A DNA stretch of 64,000 nt, taken from positions 1 to 64,000 of the forward strand of contig CAVAMJ010000010.1 in assembly GCA_963589785.1 (NCBI GenBank), in the 5' to 3' direction. Both the position numbers and the translations under genes were made by a program. The notes beneath the pieces are model-generated. The model worked only from the letters and a program-made list of their open reading frames with translations, did no database searches and was not told the DNA's origin. Below are positions 7,932 through 16,954 of this stretch, one piece after another (the first letter of the stretch is position 1; each line of letters opens with the position of its first letter). This DNA comes from SIG603 sp963589785. Lineage in GTDB: Bacteria > Bacillota > Clostridia > Oscillospirales > Acutalibacteraceae.

Positions 7932-8801
7932 ATGAGTAATTCAAGATTATCCGATATTTCTTATATCAGAGATGTAATGGAGAGGCACGGCGTAAATTTC
8001 GCCAAAAGCCTCGGTCAGAACTTTTTGATAAATCCGACAGTCTGCCCCAAAATGGCAGAGAAAAGCGGAGCACAGTTCGAGGCGGGTGCCGTTGAGGTCG
8101 GTCCCGGAATAGGTGTCCTTACATATGAGCTAAGCAAGGTGAGCAAGAAGGTTGTCAGCATAGAGCTTGATAAGCGACTGCTTCCCGTTTTGGACGAAAC
8201 CTTAGCAGATTGCGACAACGTGAAAATCGTCAATGACGATATTATGAAAATAGACCTCAAAAAGCTGATTGACGAGGAGTTCGGCGGAGAGAAGGTTGCC
8301 GTGTGCGCAAATCTCCCGTATTATATCACTTCTCCCGTTATCATGAGACTTTTGGAGGAGCATTTACCGATAAGCTCGATAACCGTTATGGTTCAGAAAG
8401 AGGCGGCTGAGAGACTTTGTGCAGAGCCGGGTACAAGAGCCTGCGGCGCCGTGAGTGCGGCGGTCAGATATTATGCCGACCCGGAAATTCTCTTCAGAGT
8501 AAATCGCGGCAGCTTCATGCCTGCGCCGAATGTCGATTCCGCAGTAATCAAGCTGAATATTCTTGATGAGCCGGGAGCAAAGGTGAGTGATGAGAAGTTC
8601 TTCTTCAAGTTCATCAAGGCGGCTTTCGGTCAGAGAAGAAAAACTCTCACCAATTCGCTTTCGTCGGGTCTTGGCATAGGCAAGGAGACAATTAAAAACG
8701 CACTTATTTCCCTCGGTCTTAACGAAAAGGCGAGAGCGGAGGAACTAAAGCTTGATGAGCTTGCGGCTCTTTGCGAGGAACTCGGAAAGGCGGAAAAGTA
8801 A
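7932..8801 (+). CDS. rsmA: 16S rRNA dimethyladenosine transferase RsmA (KsgA)
   Basis: The enzyme dimethylates two adjacent adenines in the 3' hairpin of 16S rRNA (A1518 and A1519 in E. coli numbering) using SAM. The sequence shows KSLGQNFLINP near the N-terminus, the SAM-binding VEVGPGIGVLTYEL, and the catalytic NLPYYITSP (NLPY motif). Its 289 residues fit the family. I chose the ATG at 7932 (MSNSRLSDISY); an in-frame ATG at 7875 lies inside the preceding gene and adds unmatched residues. A small membrane-protein gene starts directly after the stop codon. Confidence 0.95.
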   Translation: MSNSRLSDISYIRDVMERHGVNFAKSLGQNFLINPTVCPKMAEKSGAQFEAGAVEVGPGIGVLTYELSKVSKKVVSIELDKRLLPVLDETLADCDNVKIVNDDIMKIDLKKLIDEEFGGEKVAVCANLPYYITSPVIMRLLEEHLPISSITVMVQKEAAERLCAEPGTRACGAVSAAVRYYADPEILFRVNRGSFMPAPNVDSAVIKLNILDEPGAKVSDEKFFFKFIKAAFGQRRKTLTNSLSSGLGIGKETIKNALISLGLNEKARAEELKLDELAALCEELGKAEK

Positions 8802-8987
8802 ATGGTAAACAAAATAGAAAAGCTTGTTGCGCTGATACTGCTTATCTCTGCATCGGTGCTTGCGATTGTGGGAATGATTGCGGGACCGCTCGGCAGCAGT
8901 GTTATAAGCCTCGGCGCTTCGATTTCGGCAGCGATAATTGCCCTGGCGTTCATAGTTTTTGTGATGCTCGAAAAGAACAAGTTTTAA
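8802..8987 (+). CDS. Small membrane protein, 61 residues
   Basis: This frame begins immediately after the rsmA stop codon, with GGAAAGGCGG upstream as ribosome site. It encodes 61 residues with two hydrophobic segments (about 8-27 and 34-55) joined by a short Gly/Ser loop, and ends with a basic KNKF tail. A strong terminator follows, so it closes the operon. I do not recognise the family; the hydrophobic hairpin topology and the gene position support real coding. Confidence 0.65.
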   Translation: MVNKIEKLVALILLISASVLAIVGMIAGPLGSSVISLGASISAAIIALAFIVFVMLEKNKF

Positions 8988-8991
8988 ACAA

Positions 8992-9033
8992 AAAAGGCAC
9001 AGCCCGTGGAAAAATCACGGCTGTGCCTTTTTG
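8992..9033. terminator. Terminator after rsmA operon and csoR-like gene
   Basis: AAAAGGCACAGCCCGTG pairs with CACGGCTGTGCCTTTT around a GAAAAAT loop and is followed by a T-run. It serves the plus-strand operon and probably the converging minus-strand gene. Confidence 0.9.
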
Positions 9034-9040
9034 CATTTTG

Positions 9041-9340
9041 TCATAAATACTGTCTGAGTGCTTTTTCGAAGTCCTTGAGCGCTTTATCGTCACCGTCCTC
9101 GACGGCATGCATAATGCAGTGGTCAAGGTGCTCCGTGATGATCTCTTTTCCTAGACCGTTCAGAGCAGAACGGACAGCGGAAAGCTGAATGAGTACCTCG
9201 GCGCAGTCCTCGTCATTCTCAATCATTTTTTTTACGTGCTCGAGATGTCCCACCATGCGGGAAATGCGGTTGATTTGGCGCTTTTTCGCCTCCGGGTCGT
9301 GTGTATGACTATGTGTGTGCATTTGATTTTCTTCCGACAT
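9041..9340 (-). CDS. CsoR/RcnR-family metal-responsive repressor
   Basis: This 99-residue all-helical protein matches the CsoR/FrmR/RcnR family. It has the conserved RxxRMVGHLEHVKKMI region, then EDCAEVLIQLSAVRSALN and EHLDHC. The Cys in EDC with the His and Cys of HLDHC match the copper-type C-H-C ligand set of CsoR. A His-rich N-terminus (MHTHSHTHD) could add a metal site. I chose ATG 9340 because GGGAGGA lies just upstream. No metal transporter is adjacent, so the regulated target lies elsewhere or is the gene itself. A second, canonical csoR is at 22227. Copper, nickel, cobalt and persulfide sensing are all possible. Confidence 0.85.
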   Translation of the reverse strand: MSEENQMHTHSHTHDPEAKKRQINRISRMVGHLEHVKKMIENDEDCAEVLIQLSAVRSALNGLGKEIITEHLDHCIMHAVEDGDDKALKDFEKALRQYL

Positions 9341-9487
9341 ATAATCCTCCCTCATAAAACGGAGTTGCTCTGTTATGAATGAAGTTTAACATAAACCGGG
9401 TTAAGTGTAAACTGAAATATTTAGCCCAAGGCTTATGAGATAAGTAGAATTTGCCATCGGAAAGAGTGTGCTTGTGAAAAAATATAC

Positions 9488-9501
9488 ATTCAATATTGAA
9501 T
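9488..9501. promoter_or_regulatory. Perfect 14-base palindrome in the csoR-like/M16 gap
   Basis: ATTCAATATTGAAT is a perfect inverted repeat in the 300-base gap between the divergent CsoR-like and M16 genes. It might be an operator, but short AT-rich palindromes also occur by chance. Confidence 0.3.
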
Positions 9502-9526
9502 ATTCCGTAGAAAAATACAATAATAC

Positions 9527-9555
9527 TTTAATTTCAAGTAGCAGTGTGTTATAAT
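9527..9555 (+). promoter_or_regulatory. Probable promoter of the M16-lgt-folD run
   Basis: A consensus TATAAT at 9550-9555 is preceded 17 bases upstream by the weak -35 TTTAAT (9527-9532). It lies about 85 bases before the first M16 gene. Confidence 0.4.
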
Positions 9556-9640
9556 TGGTGGTGTATATGCCTTAAGCCTTTTAACGGCAAGGTTAATTTG
9601 AACAGAAATTTAAAATTGAAATAGGAAAGAGATTTTTCAC

Positions 9641-10912
9641 ATGCCTGAACTTAAGGTTAGAGAGCTTGCACCGAATATAACAGCAAGAAATCTAATAGAC
9701 CCCAAATTTAAAACGGTTAGAATAAGCGTGAATATGATAGTTCCGCTTGATAAGGATTATGCCGCATGCAATGCGCTCATGCCGTCGATTGTTTCTCGAG
9801 TTACCAAGGATTTTCCGGATTACAGAAGTCTTTCAAGATACCTGAGCGCACTTTACGGCGCATCGCTTTCTTCGGGACTTTCTAAAATCGGAGACAACCA
9901 GATTTTGACAGTTGCCGCGACCGGAATCAGCAATCGCTATGCGTTTGACGGCGAGAACATAGCTGAGAGACTGACAGAGCTTATTTCCTCTGCGGTTTTC
10001 GATCCGCTCATCGAGGATGACGGTTATTTCCCTGAGGACAGTATCCGCCAGGAAAAGCGCCAGCTTCTCGAGACAATCAACGCAAACTATAACGACAAAA
10101 AATCATGGGCAAAGCGTCGTGCCCTCGAGATTTTCTACGAGGGAGAGCCGGCGGCAATCAGCCGTTACGGCACGAGAAAAACGGTCACGGCGGTCACCAA
10201 GGAAAGACTCATCGAGGCTTGGATTAAGCTTATGCGTGAGGCAAGATTTGAGCTTTTCGTCAGCGGAGACTGCGACTTTGACTCCGTTTGCAGAAGCTTC
10301 AAGGGATTTTTGGAGTATGACAGAGCGCCCGTACACATCACTAACAGAATTCAGCTTTCGGCAGGCCCGCTCAAGGAGGTCTGCGAAACTCAGAAGATTG
10401 CCCAGTCGAAGCTTGTTATGGGATACCGCACGGGCGTAACTCAGGAGGACAGCATTCCCACGAAGGTTATGAGCGTTGTTTACGGCGGCTCGCCGAGCTC
10501 TAAGCTATTTTTGAACGTCCGTGAGAAGATGGGACTTTGCTATTACTGCGGTTCGAGAATTACCGATGTAAAGGGCGCTATGTTCGTTGAGTCGGGAGTT
10601 CAGAATAATAATATCGATGCCGCAAGACAAGCTATCACCGATCAGCTCAAGGCTGTTCAGGACGGCAGATTTACCGAGGACGAACTTACATATGCGAAGC
10701 TTGCCATGATAAACTCCTACAAGTCGATAGGTGATTCGCTTTTTGCAACAGAAAACTGGTATATGAATCAGGTCTTTAATATAGAAACGCTGACTCCATA
10801 TGAGGTTGCGGAAAGAGTTGACAAGGTGACGAGAATAGACGTCATCGAGGCGGCAAGAAAGGTATCTCTCGATACTGTTTATGTTCTTAAGGGGGAGGAT
10901 GAAAATGGCTGA
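9641..10912 (+). CDS. M16-family peptidase-like protein, inactive subunit
   Basis: The 423-residue protein has the M16 fold pattern (LSRYLSALYGASLSSGLSKIGDNQ; later GGSPSSKLFLNVREKMGLCYYCGSRI, the M16 C-terminal R-Y motif). It lacks the HxxEH zinc motif. In Firmicutes such proteins (YfmF-like) pair with an active HxxEH partner (YfmH-like), which here is the next gene, overlapping by 8 bases. The pair probably forms a heterodimeric cytoplasmic zinc peptidase in which this subunit holds substrate. The ATG is preceded by GGAAAGAGA. The substrate is unknown. Confidence 0.85.
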   Translation: MPELKVRELAPNITARNLIDPKFKTVRISVNMIVPLDKDYAACNALMPSIVSRVTKDFPDYRSLSRYLSALYGASLSSGLSKIGDNQILTVAATGISNRYAFDGENIAERLTELISSAVFDPLIEDDGYFPEDSIRQEKRQLLETINANYNDKKSWAKRRALEIFYEGEPAAISRYGTRKTVTAVTKERLIEAWIKLMREARFELFVSGDCDFDSVCRSFKGFLEYDRAPVHITNRIQLSAGPLKEVCETQKIAQSKLVMGYRTGVTQEDSIPTKVMSVVYGGSPSSKLFLNVREKMGLCYYCGSRITDVKGAMFVESGVQNNNIDAARQAITDQLKAVQDGRFTEDELTYAKLAMINSYKSIGDSLFATENWYMNQVFNIETLTPYEVAERVDKVTRIDVIEAARKVSLDTVYVLKGEDENG

Positions 10913-12203
10913 TTATAAGCTTAAAAGAACCGATTCCAAGAGAACGGGCGACTATTATCTCTCATGTAAGCACCCATCGGGTCTTAACATATATATTTAT
11001 CCCAAGACGGATTTTAAAACAACATATGCGATTTTCGGAGCACATTACGGCTCGATAGACTCGCAGTTCAAGAGAAGTGACGAGGAGACCGTTACGAGAG
11101 TTCCCGACGGAATTGCTCACTACCTCGAGCACAAGCTTTTTGAGAGCGAGGACGGAGACGCATTCGCAAGATTTGCGAAAACAGGTGCAAACGCAAACGC
11201 TTACACAAGCTTTGACCAGACCTGTTATCTTTTCTCTGCGACAGAAAATGTCTATGACAGCCTTGAGATACTGCTTGATTTCGTTCAGAAGCCGTATTTC
11301 ACGGATGAGACAGTCGCAAAGGAACAGGGAATTATCGGTCAGGAAATTAGAATGTATGACGATGACCCGGGCTGGCGAGTTATGTTCAACTTGCTCGAGG
11401 GAATGTATTTCACTCATCCGATAAAAAAGGATGTAGCCGGCACGGTGGAGAGCATAGCGAAGATTACTCCCGAGTATCTTTACAGCTGCTACAACACATT
11501 CTATAATCTCAACAATATGTCGCTTGTGATTGCCGGCAACATTAACCCTAATCTCGTCCTCGAGATGTGTGACAAAATGCTCAAGCCCTCAGAGCCGGTT
11601 ACAGTCACAAGAATTTTTGACGAAGAGCCCGATGAGGTAGTCGAGCACTACAAGGAGCAGAAATTATCTGTCGGTATTCCGATATTCGAGTATGGCTTCA
11701 AAGAGGATGTTTCCGGTGGTTCGGCTGATGAAAAAACAATCGCAACGACTGAAATTTTGCTCGAAATAATCGCTTCCGACGCTTCACCGTTATTCTTAAA
11801 GCTTTATAACGAGGAGCTTATCAACGAGGCTTCCTTCGGCTACGATTTCTTTGAGGGAGACGGCTATGCCGCAACGATTTTCAGCGGTGAGAGCACCGAC
11901 CCTAAGCGTGTAGCGGAAGAAATCAACAAGGAAATAAAGCGTCTGAGAACAGAGGGAATAGACGAGAATGATTTTGAGGTCGCAAAGAAATCTCTTTACG
12001 GCGCAAACATTCAGGGACTTAACTCATCGTCCTCAATTGCGAATGCAATGGTTTCTCTCGAGTTCAGAAACAGAGAAATTTTCACCTATATAGACTCTTT
12101 CGCTTCCATTACGCTAAAGGATGTCGAAAATAGATTAAACGAGCTCATGCGTGAGGACAAGGCGGTTCTCAGCGTTATTCTTCCCAGTGAAGAGGATATT
12201 TGA
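10905..12203 (+). CDS. M16-family zinc peptidase, active subunit
   Basis: This 432-residue peptidase carries the inverted zinc motif HYLEHKLF (HxxEH) near residue 77, with the downstream Glu-rich stretch (EQGIIGQEIRMYDDDPG) that supplies the third zinc ligand. It is YfmH-like and the catalytic partner of the preceding M16 protein. I chose the ATG at 10905 (MADYKLKR), since GGGGGAGG precedes it and the frame overlaps the upstream stop in ATGGCTGA, which implies coupled translation. An upstream ATG at 10881 would add eight residues without a ribosome site. Confidence 0.9.
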   Translation: MADYKLKRTDSKRTGDYYLSCKHPSGLNIYIYPKTDFKTTYAIFGAHYGSIDSQFKRSDEETVTRVPDGIAHYLEHKLFESEDGDAFARFAKTGANANAYTSFDQTCYLFSATENVYDSLEILLDFVQKPYFTDETVAKEQGIIGQEIRMYDDDPGWRVMFNLLEGMYFTHPIKKDVAGTVESIAKITPEYLYSCYNTFYNLNNMSLVIAGNINPNLVLEMCDKMLKPSEPVTVTRIFDEEPDEVVEHYKEQKLSVGIPIFEYGFKEDVSGGSADEKTIATTEILLEIIASDASPLFLKLYNEELINEASFGYDFFEGDGYAATIFSGESTDPKRVAEEINKEIKRLRTEGIDENDFEVAKKSLYGANIQGLNSSSSIANAMVSLEFRNREIFTYIDSFASITLKDVENRLNELMREDKAVLSVILPSEEDI

Positions 12204-12237
12204 TTAATCCGAAAAAGGGATTTGAAAGGCACTAATC

Positions 12238-13305
12238 ATGAATCACAATATAACGTTCCCGAAGCTGGGACTTGAATTTGACGTAAACACCACAGCATTT
12301 TCAATCGGATCTTTTTCCGTGCAGTGGTACGGAATTATCATCGCCTGCGGCTTTATGCTTGCCATTCTTTACGGCTACGCCATGGCGAAGAAAATGAATA
12401 TCGACCGAGATAAGTTTTTTGACGGAATTATCGTCGGACTCATCTGCGGTGTTGTCGGAGCAAGACTTTATTACTGCATTTTCTACCCCGGAGACAAATA
12501 TATAAATAATCCGCTTGAAATTCTCAACATAAAAGAGGGCGGACTTGCAATTTACGGCGGTATCATCGGCGGTCTTTTAGGCGGCGGAATTACATGTAAG
12601 CTCAGAAAATTAAAGGTTTCCGCTTGCATAGATACTGCGGTAGTCGGTTTCACTATCGGTCAGTGCATCGGCAGATGGGGAAATTTCATCAATCAAGAGG
12701 CATTTGGCGGAGCAACTTCGCTTCCGTGGGGAATGCAGTCCGATGCTACCGAAAAGGTCGTAGTCGGTCCGGTGCACCCATGCTTTCTCTATGAATCCCT
12801 TTGGATGCTTTTAGGCTTCATTCTTCTTCATCTTTTCACAAGATACAAGAGAAGATATGACGGTCAGACAACTCTTATGTACATGCTCTGGTACGGTATC
12901 GGTAGATTTTTCATCGAGGGACTTAGAACAGACTCCCTCACCGTTCCGGGACTTGACATCAGAGTTTCTCAGCTTATAAGTGCGGCAATGGTAATCGTTT
13001 CCGTTGTTCTTTTGATAATTTTCAGAAAGAGAACAGCGCTCACAGGCTGTGGCTCAAAGGAAGTTATGGAGCTAAACGGCTTGAGCATTGAAAACGGAGA
13101 GATTGTAGTAAAGGATATTTCCGATATAGAAAACGAGCCTAAGAAGAGCACAATTTTTGCCGATGAGGATGAAGAAGAATCCGAAGATAACGCATCCGAA
13201 AAGACAGAGGAAAAATCAGAGGATAATTCAGACAGTTCAGTAAATTCATCCGAAGAGGAAGAAGAAAAGTCAGAGGAAAGCGCTGACACCGAAGAAAAAG
13301 AGTAA
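12238..13305 (+). CDS. lgt: Prolipoprotein diacylglyceryl transferase Lgt, acidic tail
   Basis: Lgt transfers diacylglycerol from phosphatidylglycerol to the lipobox Cys of prolipoproteins in the membrane. The family signature GRWGNFINQEAFGG is present near residue 141, with the conserved SVQWYGIIIACGF, VGARLYY and Tyr/His residues of the core. The enzyme body ends near residue 265. About 70 further residues form a Glu/Asp/Ser-rich tail that is not part of usual Lgt and is probably disordered and cytoplasmic. The upstream gap is 34 bases and folD follows 15 bases after, so it is part of the same run. Lipoprotein clients in the window include the VanW protein and the ABC binding protein. Confidence 0.95.
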   Translation: MNHNITFPKLGLEFDVNTTAFSIGSFSVQWYGIIIACGFMLAILYGYAMAKKMNIDRDKFFDGIIVGLICGVVGARLYYCIFYPGDKYINNPLEILNIKEGGLAIYGGIIGGLLGGGITCKLRKLKVSACIDTAVVGFTIGQCIGRWGNFINQEAFGGATSLPWGMQSDATEKVVVGPVHPCFLYESLWMLLGFILLHLFTRYKRRYDGQTTLMYMLWYGIGRFFIEGLRTDSLTVPGLDIRVSQLISAAMVIVSVVLLIIFRKRTALTGCGSKEVMELNGLSIENGEIVVKDISDIENEPKKSTIFADEDEEESEDNASEKTEEKSEDNSDSSVNSSEEEEEKSEESADTEEKE

Positions 13306-13320
13306 AGAAAGAAGTTAATT

Positions 13321-14175
13321 ATGGCATATATTATTGACGGAAAGGCAGTTTCGGCTGCCGTTAAGAAAAGAGTTGCCGATGAGGTAGCTGTATTAAAGGA
13401 GCGAGGAATCAGACCGGGTCTTGCTGTTATTCTTGTCGGAGACGACCCCGCTTCTCAGGTTTATGTAAGAAACAAGAAAAAGGCATGCGAGGCTTGCGGA
13501 ATTTACTCCGCAGAGTACCGTCTTCCCAAGGACACGAGCATGGGCGAACTGCTTGAGCTTATCGATACTCTCAACGAGGACAAGGAGATAAGCGGCATTC
13601 TTTGTCAGCTTCCGCTTCCAAAGGGACTTGACGAGGAAGCTGTTATCGCAGGAATTAATCCTAAGAAGGATGTCGATGCATTCTCAGTCGGAAATGTCGG
13701 CAGAATTATGATAGGAAACTATGCGTTCCTTCCGTGCACACCGTCGGGAGTTATCGAGCTTATCAAGTCCACTGGTTACGATATGAGCGGCAAAAACGCC
13801 GTTGTTCTCGGCAGAAGCAATATTGTCGGAAAGCCGATGGCAATGCTTTTGCTTCACAACGATGCGACTGTCACCGTATGTCATTCAAAGACAAAGAACA
13901 TAGAGGAAATTTGCAGAAATGCTGATATCATCGTGGCGGCTATCGGCAAGCCGAATTTTGTTACTGCCGATATGGTAAAGCCGGGTGCTATGGTAATAGA
14001 TGTAGGTATCAACCGCACAGAGGACGGCAAGCTTTGCGGAGATGTCGACTATGAGGCGGTAGAGAAGATTGCTGGTTATATCACACCTGTTCCGGGCGGA
14101 GTAGGTCCTATGACCATTGCGATGCTCATGCAGAACACTCTGAATGCTGCACGCTTGCAGTCTGATATTGATTGA
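13321..14175 (+). CDS. folD: Bifunctional methylenetetrahydrofolate dehydrogenase/cyclohydrolase FolD
   Basis: FolD oxidises 5,10-methylene-THF to methenyl-THF with NADP and hydrolyses it to 10-formyl-THF. The 284-residue sequence shows YVRNKKKACEACGI with the catalytic Lys, the LPLPKGLDE motif, CTPSGVIELI, and the Rossmann GRSNIVGKPMAMLL followed by VTVCHSKT. It belongs to one-carbon metabolism in the cytoplasm, as does the folate importer at 31515. The spacing suggests co-transcription with lgt. Confidence 0.95.
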   Translation: MAYIIDGKAVSAAVKKRVADEVAVLKERGIRPGLAVILVGDDPASQVYVRNKKKACEACGIYSAEYRLPKDTSMGELLELIDTLNEDKEISGILCQLPLPKGLDEEAVIAGINPKKDVDAFSVGNVGRIMIGNYAFLPCTPSGVIELIKSTGYDMSGKNAVVLGRSNIVGKPMAMLLLHNDATVTVCHSKTKNIEEICRNADIIVAAIGKPNFVTADMVKPGAMVIDVGINRTEDGKLCGDVDYEAVEKIAGYITPVPGGVGPMTIAMLMQNTLNAARLQSDID

Positions 14176-14281
14176 TACCTAAAACCGTGTCGCAAACCAC
14201 CGACAGGTTGTAAATTGTGTCGTTTCTTTTTGGTGCTCTAATCGGAAAGAAAATCGGCATGAGGGTAAAGGGGTAATTTTA

Positions 14282-16141
14282 TTGTTAGAGAATATAACTT
14301 CTCCATCGGATGTTAAGGCGTTAAGTGAGGAAGAAAAGCTTAACCTTTGCGAGGAGATCAGAAACGAGATAATTAAAACGGTGTCGCACAACGGCGGTCA
14401 TTTGGCTTCAAACTTAGGTGTTGTCGAGCTGACAGTCGCTCTCTTTTCCGTTTTCGATTTGGATAAGGACACAATCGTCTGGGACGTAGGACATCAGATC
14501 TACGCTCACAAGCTTTTGACGGGAAGATACAAGGACTTCTCCGGGCTTCGCACTATGGGTGGAATTTCGGGTTTTCCGAACCGTGACGAAAGTCCTTACG
14601 ATCACTTTACAACGGGACATTCTTCCGCTTCTGTTTCTTCTGCTCTTGGTGCAGACTGGGGCAGAGTGCTTCAGGGAAAGGAAGGTCACACGATAGCCGT
14701 TATCGGTGACGGTTCACTGACAGGCGGACTTGCCTTTGAGGGACTTAACAACGCAGGCAGAATTCACAGAAACTTTATTGTAATAGTCAACGACAACGAG
14801 ATGTCTATCTCGAAAAATGTCGGAGGACTTTCAAAGTATCTGAGAAATCTTCGAGTGACTTCAAAATACATTGAGGTCAAGAAAAACACAGAGGGAATAC
14901 TTGATAAAATTCCCGTGATAGGCACGCCTATTGCTAAGCTTGCAAGACACATGAAGGATAAGGTGAAAAGCGGCGTTGTCGACTCCACTATTTTCGGAGA
15001 CCTCGGCTTCGAGTACTACGGCCCGTTTGACGGAAACGATCTCGAGTCGGTCACTAATATTCTGAATGTCGTCAAGGATTTGGACGAGCCTGTAATCATT
15101 CACCTGAAAACCAAAAAGGGCAAGGGTGCGTTCTTTGCTGAGAATGAACCGAACATTTACCACGGAGTGGGCAGTTTCGATCCCGAAACGGGCAGAGTTA
15201 AACCAAGCGGAAAGAATTTCTCCAAGGTTTTCGGCGATAAGCTTTGTGAGCTTGCCGAGAGGGACGAGAGAATTTGCGGAATTACCGCCGCAATGGCTTC
15301 GGGAACGGGAATGTATGACTTCACTCAGAAGTTCCCCGGAAGATTTTTCGATACGGGAATTGCCGAGGGTCATGCCGTAACCTTCAGCGGAGGTCTTGCG
15401 GAAAAGGGAATGCTTCCGATTTTCGCAGTCTATTCCACATTCTTACAGCGTGGATATGACAATATACTTCACGATATTTCACTTCAGAATTTCAAAGCGA
15501 TGCTCGCTGTTGACAGGGCTGGAATAGTCGGTGAGGACGGAAAAACTCACAACGGAGTTTTTGATTGCGCTTACTTAAGGACAATTCCGGGTATAAGCGT
15601 ATATTCGCCGTCATACTATGATGAGCTTGAAAATGTCATGGAAAAATACCTCACGGACGACAGCCTAAAGCTTACTTGTGTGAGATACCCTCGAGGAGCG
15701 CAGATGTATCTCCCCGATGATTTCAAGCCAAGCTTTGAGAATTTTGATATTTACGGCGATAGAAACGCTAAAATAACTCTTGTCACCTATGGAAGAATTT
15801 TCTCCCAGTGCTGTTTAGCTAAGGAAGAACTTCAAAAGGACGGCATAGAGGTAAATATAATCAAACTTAACCGAGTTGTGCCGATAGACAGGGACGCCGT
15901 TAAGGCGGCGGCTTCGAGCGATAAGCTTTACTTTTTCGAGGAGGGCTACACCGTAGGCGGAATCGGAGAGGGATTTTTGAGCATGCTCATGCTCGAGGGG
16001 TTTTCCGGCAAAGCTTCGCTTCATGCGATAGACAGCGGCTTTGTGTCCCACGGCGCAATGCTTGAGGTTTTGAGAAAGCTTGGATTGACGGGCGACAAAA
16101 TAGCCGAACAAATAAGATCCGATATGAATAAGGAGAATTAA
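14282..16141 (+). CDS. dxs: 1-deoxy-D-xylulose-5-phosphate synthase
   Basis: Dxs condenses pyruvate and glyceraldehyde 3-phosphate with thiamine diphosphate, the first step of the MEP isoprenoid pathway. The 619-residue protein has HNGGHLASNLGVVELT, WDVGHQIYAHKLLTG, the ThDP/Mg motif GDGSLTGGLAFEGLNNAG, and the C-terminal transketolase domain with GIAEGHAVTFSGG. The start is TTG, preceded by AAAGGGG. It heads the conserved dxs-tlyA-nadK-argR-recN string, and tlyA starts on the base after its stop. Confidence 0.95.
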   Translation: MLENITSPSDVKALSEEEKLNLCEEIRNEIIKTVSHNGGHLASNLGVVELTVALFSVFDLDKDTIVWDVGHQIYAHKLLTGRYKDFSGLRTMGGISGFPNRDESPYDHFTTGHSSASVSSALGADWGRVLQGKEGHTIAVIGDGSLTGGLAFEGLNNAGRIHRNFIVIVNDNEMSISKNVGGLSKYLRNLRVTSKYIEVKKNTEGILDKIPVIGTPIAKLARHMKDKVKSGVVDSTIFGDLGFEYYGPFDGNDLESVTNILNVVKDLDEPVIIHLKTKKGKGAFFAENEPNIYHGVGSFDPETGRVKPSGKNFSKVFGDKLCELAERDERICGITAAMASGTGMYDFTQKFPGRFFDTGIAEGHAVTFSGGLAEKGMLPIFAVYSTFLQRGYDNILHDISLQNFKAMLAVDRAGIVGEDGKTHNGVFDCAYLRTIPGISVYSPSYYDELENVMEKYLTDDSLKLTCVRYPRGAQMYLPDDFKPSFENFDIYGDRNAKITLVTYGRIFSQCCLAKEELQKDGIEVNIIKLNRVVPIDRDAVKAAASSDKLYFFEEGYTVGGIGEGFLSMLMLEGFSGKASLHAIDSGFVSHGAMLEVLRKLGLTGDKIAEQIRSDMNKEN

Positions 16142-16948
16142 ATGGCAGAGAAGAAAAGATTGGATATACTTCTGTATGAAAAGAACTATGCCCCAAGCCG
16201 TGAAAAGGCTAAGGTTATGATTATGGAAGGTCTTGTCTATGTAGATAATCAAAAGTCCGATAAACCCGGAACAGTTGTTTCCGAGGATGCTAAAATCGAA
16301 GTTAGAGGCTCTGCGCTCAAATATGTCAGCCGCGGCGGTCTCAAGCTCGAAAAGGCTATGGCAGAATTTCCCATCACTCTTGAGGGAAAGGTCTGCATGG
16401 ATATCGGTGCTTCAACAGGAGGCTTCACAGACTGCATGCTTCAAAACGGAGCGGTCAAGGTTTATTCCGTTGATGTCGGCTACGGTCAGCTTGCATGGAG
16501 TCTTAGAAATGACGAGAGAGTCGTCAATATGGAGAGGACAAACGCAAGATATTTAACTCACGAGCAAGTGCCTGAGGATATTTATCTTTCAAGCGTTGAT
16601 GTCAGCTTCATTTCGCTTAAAAAGATTTTGCCGGCAATTCGTCCGCTTTTGGCAGACGGCGGTTATGTTGTGTGTTTGATTAAACCGCAGTTTGAGGCCG
16701 GCAGAGAAAAGGTTGGTAAAAAGGGAGTTGTGCGTGATATAAACGTCCACAAGGAGGTTGTTTCCGATATTTGTGCGTTTGCACTTGAAAACGGCTTCTC
16801 AGTGCTCGGACTTACCTTCTCGCCCGTCAAGGGACCGGAAGGAAACATCGAGTATCTCGCATGGCTTCAAAAATCAGAGGAAACAGTATGCTTTGAGGGC
16901 TTTGACCCATCGAAGGTGGTAGAAAGCTCTCACTCTACACTTGGGTGA
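16142..16948 (+). CDS. tlyA: TlyA-family rRNA 2'-O-methyltransferase
   Basis: The 268-residue protein has an N-terminal S4 RNA-binding domain (about 1-65, with KKRLDILLYEKNYAPSREKAKVMI) followed by an FtsJ/RrmJ-like Rossmann methyltransferase (CMDIGASTGGFTDCML, then VDVSFISL). TlyA enzymes methylate ribose in rRNA; older annotations call them hemolysins. The start codon directly follows the dxs stop. Its place between dxs and nadK is the standard Firmicutes order. Confidence 0.93.
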   Translation: MAEKKRLDILLYEKNYAPSREKAKVMIMEGLVYVDNQKSDKPGTVVSEDAKIEVRGSALKYVSRGGLKLEKAMAEFPITLEGKVCMDIGASTGGFTDCMLQNGAVKVYSVDVGYGQLAWSLRNDERVVNMERTNARYLTHEQVPEDIYLSSVDVSFISLKKILPAIRPLLADGGYVVCLIKPQFEAGREKVGKKGVVRDINVHKEVVSDICAFALENGFSVLGLTFSPVKGPEGNIEYLAWLQKSEETVCFEGFDPSKVVESSHSTLG

Positions 16949-16954
16949 TTAAAA

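Noticed and set aside
9488..9501. ATTCAATATTGAAT as a confident operator
   Set aside because: It is short and AT-rich with no second copy nearby; kept only as a low-confidence site.
16142..16948. TlyA as a hemolysin toxin
   Set aside because: The S4 plus FtsJ-like domains and dxs-recN context identify an rRNA methyltransferase.
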